Below, in pieces: positions 1 through 9,000 of a DNA stretch of 45,155 nt; the stretch's first letter is position 1; the number at the start of each line of letters is the position of its first letter. Both the position numbers and the translations under genes were made by a program. Under the pieces are notes generated by a model. That model did no database searches and was not told the DNA's origin. It saw nothing but the letters and a program-made list of their open reading frames with translations. The stretch is from Bacteroidota bacterium. Its GTDB lineage: Bacteria > Bacteroidota > Bacteroidia > AKYH767-A > OLB10. The stretch lies in assembly GCA_025352785.1 (NCBI GenBank), contig JANXSD010000014.1:1-45155 (forward strand), in the 5' to 3' direction.

Positions 1-2005
1 CAATTAAATATTGTTTAATGGATTTCGATCTGTTCTCAGAAAGTTTTTCGTTGTATTCTTTCGTTGCACGACTATCTGTATGCGAATTAATACTAATTTT
101 TACATCTGAATGCTCCTTTAAGAAAGTTAATACTTCAATCATTGTTTTAGTTGCATCTTCACGAATATTGTATTTGTCAAGATCATAATAAACAATTTTA
201 TACCAATTTTCATACGGATAAACATCTTTTGCAGGAGTTAACTCTACATTGTAGTTAAGGTCTTTCGGCGTTTGTCCTAGCTGTCCTTTTAACATAATAA
301 TTTTAGGGCGATATCCTTCAAGAGATACAACTAATTGCTCATCTTTTTCAGGTACTAGGGCTTGTTTATATTGGCCTTGTAAATCAGTGCTTCCAATTGC
401 ACGTCCAGTAATTTCATCTTTAATAATGGCACCAGGAATTGGTAATTTTGTATCTGCATCAATTACAGTAATGCTAATTGCAAATACCGAAGGCTTCCCG
501 AGTTCAATCCGTACGAATGGGTCAATAGGAGTTAATGATGAAGTAGCAAATTGTAAAGTTGTATCACCTAATCCTTCTGCTTGTCCTTTTATTGTATAAT
601 TTTTATCGAACTCACCTGGAAAATCAAAACGTCCATTTTCCATTGTAGTAAATGATAAAGTATTATTGTCAGATTTCAATTCAACTTTTGCATTCTTTAT
701 TGGCTGACCATTTTCTTTGTTTACTACAATTCCACGAATACGAATTGATTTCTTCTTGAATGTGTAAAGATCATCATCAAAGCCTCTATTCGCTCGATTA
801 GAACTTAAGTATCCAATTTTATTTTTCACATCATATACAAGACCAAAATCATCGTCAGCAGAATTCAAAGGATAACCCACATTAATTGGAGCTACATAAT
901 GTCCACCAATTTCTCTAGAATAATAAACATCTAGTCCGCCGATTCCTGGATGCCCATCAGATGAAAAATAAATAGTTCCATCTTCCATTAATTCTGGGAA
1001 TAATTCATTTCCTCGTGTATTAATTGTGTCTCCTAAATTTTGTGGTTTGCCCCATCCTTTTCCTTCTTTGTTACACATCCATAGATCCATTCCGCCTTTT
1101 CCACCAGGCATATCGGATGCAAAATATAATTTTTGTCCATCACTACTTAATGCTGGATGGGCACAATTATAATTATCGTTGTTGTATTGGAATGATTCGA
1201 GTGTTCCCCATTCGTTTCCACCAGTATTTTTAGTTTTAAAGATTTTTAGTTTCACAATTTTATCACTGCTCTTATGAATTTTCCCGCCTTCAATATTATT
1301 TCGTGTGATGTACATTTCATCTCCACTTTTATTAAAGCAAACGGGTCCATCATTTAATCGTGTTGCGATTTTTTCGGCAAAAAATTCAGGGCTTCTAAAG
1401 GAATTCTCCTTTCCTCTGCAATAATAAAGTGCAAGAAATGGTTCGTTAGTCCATGCATGAGTACGCTCAATCATTTCTGGTCGTTTGCGTGATGATGCGA
1501 AAACAATTCCATCTTGATAAAGCGAGGCGCCGAAATCAGCATTAGTAGAATTAATATCAAGTTTTGTTACAGAGTAATTCGAGGAGTCGCTAAAGAAACT
1601 TTCATACATATCAATAGCTCTCACAAAAGCCTGACCTCGTCCATCTGTTTTATTATCTAATACAAAATCTTCCATCCATTTGCGAGCTTGTGCATATTTG
1701 CCATTGTTCATTAATGATTGTCCGTAATAAAATTTGTAGATAGACGTTACCGCTGGCATTTGAACAGCTTTCGCATACCAAACTTCTGCTAACAAACGAT
1801 TATTTGTTAAACGATAACAGTCTGCAAGGCTAAACACTGCATTTTGAATAGTGCTATCTTTCCTTAATGCTTTGGCATAGTATGGAATTGCTTTTGGATA
1901 TGCCATCTGTTTGAAATACAGATCACCTTTGTTTACGAGGACCTTCTGAGAATATGACGTCAAAAATCCAATTGATAATAGTAAGCAGAGCAATGACTTT
2001 TTCAT
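1..2005 (-). CDS. OmpA-family protein with TPR-like, PD40 propeller and CRD domains (PorE-like), 3' end cut by window
   Basis: Open reading frame from the ATG at 2003-2005 with no stop before the window edge, so the C-terminus is missing after about 668 codons. It begins with a classical signal peptide (MKKSLLCLLLSIGFLTSYSQ) without a lipobox. Residues about 20-140 look TPR-like (repeated YxxA/YxKA patterns). About 160-410 carry PD40 beta-propeller motifs such as YFASDMPGGKGGMDLW and IYFSSDGHPGIGGLDVY. About 415-590 look like two carboxypeptidase-regulatory-like (CRD) folds. From about 600 an OmpA_C peptidoglycan-binding domain begins, with NSHTDSRATKEYNEKLSENR visible before truncation. TPR, propeller, CRD and OmpA is the architecture known for the T9SS component PorE, but many paralogues share it. 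It is the last gene of a minus-strand cassette, 26 nt after the PorP/SprF gene. Likely role: periplasmic or outer-membrane anchor for the co-encoded secretion partner (inference). Confidence 0.88.
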   Translation of the reverse strand, partial: MKKSLLCLLLSIGFLTSYSQKVLVNKGDLYFKQMAYPKAIPYYAKALRKDSTIQNAVFSLADCYRLTNNRLLAEVWYAKAVQMPAVTSIYKFYYGQSLMNNGKYAQARKWMEDFVLDNKTDGRGQAFVRAIDMYESFFSDSSNYSVTKLDINSTNADFGASLYQDGIVFASSRKRPEMIERTHAWTNEPFLALYYCRGKENSFRSPEFFAEKIATRLNDGPVCFNKSGDEMYITRNNIEGGKIHKSSDKIVKLKIFKTKNTGGNEWGTLESFQYNNDNYNCAHPALSSDGQKLYFASDMPGGKGGMDLWMCNKEGKGWGKPQNLGDTINTRGNELFPELMEDGTIYFSSDGHPGIGGLDVYYSREIGGHYVAPINVGYPLNSADDDFGLVYDVKNKIGYLSSNRANRGFDDDLYTFKKKSIRIRGIVVNKENGQPIKNAKVELKSDNNTLSFTTMENGRFDFPGEFDKNYTIKGQAEGLGDTTLQFATSSLTPIDPFVRIELGKPSVFAISITVIDADTKLPIPGAIIKDEITGRAIGSTDLQGQYKQALVPEKDEQLVVSLEGYRPKIIMLKGQLGQTPKDLNYNVELTPAKDVYPYENWYKIVYYDLDKYNIREDATKTMIEVLTFLKEHSDVKISINSHTDSRATKEYNEKLSENRSKSIKQYLI

Positions 2006-2031
2006 TGTGTTTTTTATTTGAAAGTACATTA

Positions 2032-2973
2032 TTAGAAATAACGAGGTGTTACGATTTTATTTTTATTGAAAGAGAAATCATACCCTAATGTGATTTCATG
2101 TGTTCCTGAATTATAACGTTGCAAATCGGTGATGGTATAGTCGTACGAATATCCCATGCGTAATTGTTTCGTTAGTTGAAACTGAACAATAGCCGCCCAA
2201 GAGTCACCAGTACGATATGAACCACCAACCCATAATACTTCGTTAAATAAAACATGTGCACCAAGATCAGCTTCTAAAGGAGCACCACTTACTACTTTCA
2301 ACATCATGGTAGGTTTAATTTTTACATTTTCATTAACCGTAAAAACATAACCACCCATTAAGTAGTAATGCCAGTAATCCATTTTAACTTGATTAACCCC
2401 TTTCCCTGTTTTTGCATCCACCGAATTTTGTAGGATTCTAGGAATTGATAAGCCACCATAATATGTTTTGCTATTGTAATAAATTCCGAAACCTACATTG
2501 GGAACTGTTAATTTTGGAGTTCCTAAAAATGAATTGTCAAATTGATCTTGTGTCTTTACATCTTCTAATTGTTCCACATGATTAATTACTCCGGCTTGTA
2601 ATCCCATGGAAAATGTTCCAGATTTCATTGGAACACGATAAGCGTAATTTGCAAAAACGCCAAGATCCTTGGTCACGCCAATTTGCTCGTTAAGAATGGT
2701 TAAACCTACACCAACTTTTTCGTTTCGTAATGGAGTGTGGCCACTAAACGTTTGAGTTTTTGGAGCACCTTCTATGCCTACCCATTGGTTACGGTACAAT
2801 CCTGTTAATGCAGCATGTTCTCTAGATCCCGCATAGGCAGGATTAATAAACATTTCATTATACATGTATTGTGTGAACTGTGGTTCAAATTGTGCTTGTG
2901 CTTGAAAGCAAATCACAATTAATGAGGCTGCCAAGAATATTTTCTTGTCTGCAAATAGTTTTAACCTGTTCAT
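2032..2973 (-). CDS. PorP/SprF family type IX secretion system membrane protein
   Basis: PorP/SprF-family outer-membrane beta-barrel-like protein. The mature N-terminus after the signal peptide has the family hallmark FTQYMYNEMFINPAYAGSRE, followed by the LTGLYRNQW motif. The C-terminus has RMGYSYDYTI and SGTHEITLGYDF and ends in an aromatic residue (PRYF), as barrel proteins do. I chose the ATG at 2971-2973 because it gives a standard signal peptide (MNRLKLFADKKIFLAASLIV, cleavage after QAQA); an in-frame ATG at 2998-3000 would add nine residues. In Flavobacterium johnsoniae, SprF is required for secretion of the adhesin SprB, and PorP-like proteins are generally paired with type B cargo. 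Here it lies 54 nt (or 27 nt with the longer start) after a giant SprB-repeat gene, so it is probably that protein's dedicated partner. Confidence 0.92.
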   Translation of the reverse strand: MNRLKLFADKKIFLAASLIVICFQAQAQFEPQFTQYMYNEMFINPAYAGSREHAALTGLYRNQWVGIEGAPKTQTFSGHTPLRNEKVGVGLTILNEQIGVTKDLGVFANYAYRVPMKSGTFSMGLQAGVINHVEQLEDVKTQDQFDNSFLGTPKLTVPNVGFGIYYNSKTYYGGLSIPRILQNSVDAKTGKGVNQVKMDYWHYYLMGGYVFTVNENVKIKPTMMLKVVSGAPLEADLGAHVLFNEVLWVGGSYRTGDSWAAIVQFQLTKQLRMGYSYDYTITDLQRYNSGTHEITLGYDFSFNKNKIVTPRYF

Positions 2974-3027
2974 GATTTTGTATAAGATTATCGTATTCAT
3001 TTTTATGTTTGTGTAATTAAAAGAAAT

Positions 3028-6000
3028 CTAGCGACGAATCACTACGAAGCCATTAATTGGTTTTTGTTCGTTGTTTAAATTTAAGATAAAATAATAGGTT
3101 CCGTTTGGCAATTCTTCTCCAAACAACGCACCACCAACATTAGAACTTCCATTCCATTTATTATCATAATCATGTTGCTTGTAAATTAAGTTACCCCATC
3201 TATTATAAATAAATATTGAATTTCCGGGATAATTATTTATTCCATCGATAACAAAATAATCATTTGTGCCATCACCATTAGGTGAAAATCCATTCGGAAT
3301 ATCGAGTGTATCACATCCTAATGTTATTGTTACAGCTGCTGTAGCTTTACATCCATATTGATCTTTTACGGTAACAATATATTCAGTTGTTTTCTCTGGA
3401 CTAGCTGTTGGATTTGGGATATTGTCAAAATTTAATCCTAATGATGGCGACCATTGATAATCGATACCTCCTCCAGCGACTAACTGAATTTTTTCGCCTT
3501 TGCAAATAATCACATTGTTATTTATCGAAACAGAGTTCATCGTTCTAACGATTACATCAATCGAGTTGGAGGTATATGTACCACACGATGATGTAGCAGT
3601 TAATGTATAGCTACCAGCAACAGGAGTTACAAATGAATTTGACGTTGCTCCATTTAAGGGAACTCCATTGTAATTCCATTGTAGAGTTACTCCGGGCATT
3701 GAATCGGCAATTAATATTGCTTTATCTCCCATGCAAATATTCGCATCTCCTTTGGATTCAATTGCAAGAACAGAGGTATCCGCAATCGCAGCTGTTTTCG
3801 CATCATTACATCCATTGCCATCAGTAACAGTAACAGTATAAGTTCCTGGTATTTCGTTTAAGCGATTCTGGGCGGTTTGTCCGTCATTCCAAACGAAAGA
3901 ATATGGAGATGTACCACCATTAACTTGAATGTAAATATTTCCTTTTATGTTAGAGATGCAATTAGCAGCTTTTGCATTTGCAGTAATTGCAAGTTGATTG
4001 CCAGGTTCTTGAATCGTTGTTGAATATTGTAAAGAACATCCATGTGCATCAGTTACAGTAACCGAAAAAGAGCCAGAACTTACTGCATTCAATAACGAAG
4101 TTGTATTACCATTACTCCATAGGTAAGTATAGGAAGGTGTTCCTCCAGAAACAGTTAATTCAATGCTGCCATTACCACTTCCTTTACAATTTACATTATT
4201 TACGGTTGCGCTAATAATTAAGTTGGTACCAGGTTGTGTTATAGTTGTTGAAGCAGATGCCGTACATCCATTTTGATCAGTAATAATTACTGAATATATT
4301 CCAGACAATAAATTTGTTAAATTTTGAAGTGTGTCACCATTATTCCATTGATAAGAATAATTTCCCATTCCTCCAGAAACAATTAAATCGATTTTTCCAT
4401 TCAATGCATTGTAACAATTTACTTGATACGATTGGGCATTTGCACTAATAGGTGCAATTGGTTGTGACACACTAACGGGCATTGTTTTAATACAGTTGTT
4501 TACATCGGTAACAGTGAGGGTATAAATTCCAGCTGCAAGATTTTGAATGGAGCTACTCGTTGTTCCATCACTCCATAAATAAGTGTATGGATTAGTCCCA
4601 CCATTCACCAATGCTGAGATTGCTCCTGTAGAATTTCCAAAACATTTTACATCAGTTACGAAATAAGTAATATCCAAAACGGCAGATGGTTGTTGTACAT
4701 TTTGTGTGTAAACATATATACAATTGTTAGCGTCCGTAATTGTTACTGTGTATAAACCAGAAATTAAATTTTGTGGATTTGATGTAGTATTTCCATTACT
4801 CCAATTATAGGTATATGGAAATGTTCCACCTGATGTGATTAGTGAAATTGTGCCATTATTATTTCCATTACAAGTTACATTTGTTGTTGTTGCTGTAGCA
4901 GATAATTGCGCTGTAGGTTGTGTGACAGTATATGAGGAAGTGAACGTACATCCATTCGCATCAGATACGAGTACAGCATAAGTTCCTGCAGATAATGATG
5001 ATATTGAAGAAGTCGTTTCTCCATTAGTCCAGCTGTAAATATAGGGAGCAGTTCCACCATTTGTTGTAGTGTTGATGCTTCCACTATTATTAGAATAGCA
5101 ACTAAGATTCGTTACATTTCCTGTTGCTGAAAGTGCAGATGCAGGTTGTGAAATAGTAAAAGTTTGTATAGAAATACATCCATTCGCATCCGTCACAGTT
5201 ACGGTATAATCTCCAGCATTTAAATTGCTTAAATCTTCGGTGGTAATTGAATTACTCCAATTAAAATTATAGGGAATTGTACCCCCACTAACTGTTAAAT
5301 CTATTGTAGCGCTCGATGATCCATAACAGTTCACATTCGTATTAGTGTTTGTTAAGGATATAGCAGCTTGTGGTTGCCAAATGTTAGCACTTCCATTAAT
5401 AATACATTGATGTGAATCAGTAATAGTATATTGATAATTTCCGATTACTAATCCATTTGCTATTGCTGTTGTATTTCCGTTACTCCATTGATACGAATAA
5501 GGAGACGTTCCTCCGTTAGGTTGTAAAGAAATACTTCCGGTTCCATTTCCGTTACAATCAACATGTGTGATTTGTGATTGTGTGTTTAAAATTGCTAATG
5601 GTTGATCAACTATAATGGTTTGAGAAAGCACACAACCATTTGCATCAGTAATTTCGATTGAATAACTCCCAGCAGCAATTGAATTCAAATCTGCCTGAGA
5701 TGGTTGATTGTTCCATAATATAGAATAGATAGGTGTTCCTCCAGATATTGTTGTTGCAATATTTCCAGTTAATTCACCGTAACATGCTGGATTTGTAGTT
5801 TGGAAAGTTGCATTCAATACTGCTGTAGGCTCATCTATGACCATACTTTGTACAAGCGTACAGTTTTTTGAATCCGTTATCGTTAAAGTGTAAACTCCCG
5901 CTGTCATACCGAGTAAATCCTCTTGAGTTTCTCCGTTATTCCAAGAATAAATATATGGGAATGTTCCTCCTTGAACTGTGACATCAATTGCACCAGTTGA

Positions 6001-9000
6001 ATTCCCATGACATAAAACTGGATTAACAGTTTGTGTAATTGAAATAGAAGCCGCGGGTTCATTAATAGATCCACTTAAAGAGGTAGTACAACCATTCACA
6101 TCTGTAATTTCTACTGTGTATACTCCCGTTGTAATATTTAAAAGATCTTGTGAAGTAGAATTGTTACTCCATGAATAAGTATAGGGTGTAGTGCCACCTT
6201 GAACATCTAAATCAATTGCACCAGTGCTTGCACCATGACAAGTTACTTCTGTTATTGATGCAGATGATGTTAACGTGGAAGCATTGTAAGTAATCGTGAA
6301 AGATTTTGATGTGTAGCAACCGTTCGTATCTGTAACAGTTACTGTATAAGTTCCTATAGAAAGACCCGATAAATCTTCTGTTGTATTTCCATCATTCCAT
6401 AAAAAAGTATATGGAGCAGTACCGCCATTGATTGTTAAGTTGATAGATGCATCATTAACGTCATGACAATTTATATTTTGAATAATGGAAGAGATATTTA
6501 AAGCTCCAATTGGTTGCGTCACCGTTGCCGAACCTGAAGTAGTACATTCATTCGCATCAGTAATATTCACTGTATAATTTCCAGCAGCAAGTGATGTGAG
6601 ATCTTCTGTAGTTGAATTGTTACTCCAAGAAAATGTATAAGGTAATGTTCCGCCATTTACAGTTAAATCAATTGCTCCAGTATTATTTTCAAAACATGTT
6701 AATGCTGTTGTTGTAAATGAGGTACTTAATATTTCGGATGGTTGTGTAACAAATAATGTATAAGCAATAGCGCATGCATTATTATCTGAAATTGTAACTG
6801 TGTATGTTCCTGCAGTAAGATTATTTAAATCTTGTGTGTTAACACCATTACTCCATGAATAGGAATAGGGTGGTGTACCTGCAGTTGCAGTAAGATCGAT
6901 TGCTCCATTGTTATCGTTATAACAAGATGCATTTGTAATATAACTGCTAGCATTTAATGCTCCTGGAGGTTGTGAAATTGATTCAGAAGTTATTGCCGTA
7001 CATCCATTGCTATCCGTTACTGTTACTGTATATGTTCCTGCGGTAAGATTTGTTACATCCTGTTGTGGCGATCCTATATTCCATAAATAGGAATAAGGTG
7101 TTGTTCCGCCGTTAACAGTTAAATCAATGCTTCCAGCAGGAAGACCATTGCAAGTAACATTCTGATGTGTTGTTGAAAGTGATAAAGCTAATGATGGTTG
7201 ATTTAATGTAACAACTTGACTGGCCGTACAACTATTATTATCAGTAACGGTAACTGTATATGTTCCAGCAGTGATCGACGATAATGATGAATTTGTTGTA
7301 GAATTATTCCAGTTATATGAATAAGGTGAAGTTCCACCAGATACTGAAGTAGTTATTGTGCCATCTGTGCCATTGTAACAATTAATATCAGTACCAGTTG
7401 CTGAAAAATTTAATGCTGCAAGAGGTTGTGAAATTATTATATCTGTTGTAGAGGTGCAATTGTTAGCATCAGTAACGGTTACTGTATAATTTCCTGATGG
7501 AATTGTATTTAAATTTTGTGTTGTATTGCCGTTGCTCCAAGAATACAAATAGGGTGTTGTTCCTCCAATAACAGTTAGGTTCGCATTTCCTTTTGATTGT
7601 CCAAAACAGTTAACATTTGTGCCAACAATTGAACTCTGTAATTGTAGTGCTGGTTGAGTAATAGCATAACTGTTGTTAATAGTGCAACCATTATTATCTG
7701 TTACTGTAACAGAATAATTTCCTGCAACTAAATTTAAATTTATGGATGTGCCATTGCCATTACTCCAAAGGTAAGTATAAGGTAAAGTTCCACCTGAAAT
7801 ATTTATTGTAGCACTTCCCGTATTATTATCCTTGCATTTAACATTTATTGATGAAGTAGTAGCAGATAATCCAGCAGCGGGTTGTGTTAATGTTACCATT
7901 GCAATCGCTGAACAATTATTCGCATCTGTTACAGTTACTGTATATGTTCCTGCTACTATATTATTTATCATTGAAGTTGTTGCAGAATTACTCCAGTTAT
8001 AGGTATAGTTTCCTATTCCACCTGATGCGGAAACGGAAGCTACTCCCGTTGAAGTTCCATAACATCGTATATCAGTTTTTGTAGTGCTAATATTTAATGC
8101 AGCTGTTGGCTGAGTAATAACTGTTGATAACGCAAAAGTACATCCACGTGTATCCGTTATTGTTACATTATAAGAACCCGCATTTAGCGAATTCAAATTT
8201 TGACTCGTTGCTCCATTGTTCCAGAGGAAAGTATAACCACTAGTTCCTCCCGAAACAGTTAAATTAACGGCACCTGTATTATCGCCATTGCATTGAACAT
8301 TGGTATTAGAATTTGTTGCAGATAGTGCCACCGCAGGTTGTGTTACTGTTGCTTGCTTTGTGATCGAACAATTATTTGCATCCGTTACTGTAACGGTATA
8401 TGTTCCTGCAATTACATTTGAAATATTTTGAGTACTTGTTCCATTACTCCAATTATAGGTGTAAGGAGTAGTACCACCATTAACTGTTAAGTTTACCGAC
8501 CCCGTTGATGTGCCATAACAATTCGCATACGTTGCAACTACATTTCCACTTAATGTTGTTGCAGGTTGGTTTATAGAAATAGATGTCGTTGTCGTACATA
8601 AATTTGCATCAGTAATAGTTACAGTATATGTTCCAGCAACGATGTTGTTTAATGATGAAGATGTTGCACCGTTATTCCAATTATACGAATAAGGAGCTGT
8701 TCCACCTGTAACACTACTGCTTATGGTTCCTGTAGAATTTCCGAAACAAAGTACATCTGTTTTAGTTGTACTATTGGCTAATACGGCTAATGGTTGAGTT
8801 ATAGTTGTAGTTGCTGTTGTAGTGCAGTTATGACTATCAGTAACTGTTAAAATATAAGTTCCTGATGTTATATTAGTAAGTGATGATGTTGTTGCTCCAT
8901 TACTCCATGTATACGTATATGGACTTGTTCCACCAGTAACTGTTGATGAAGCACTTCCTGTTGTATTACCAAAACATTTTACATCCATTTTTGATAAGCT

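Noticed and set aside
387-1233. Two short plus-strand ORFs near the left edge
   Set aside because: They lie opposite the OmpA/PD40 gene, whose minus frame translates continuously from signal peptide to OmpA domain.
3603-8084. ORFs of 66-74 codons on the plus strand and in other minus frames inside the giant adhesin gene
   Set aside because: They are low-complexity shadows of the repeat array (Leu/Gln/His/Tyr-rich) with no family pattern; the minus-strand frame has coherent SprB units throughout.
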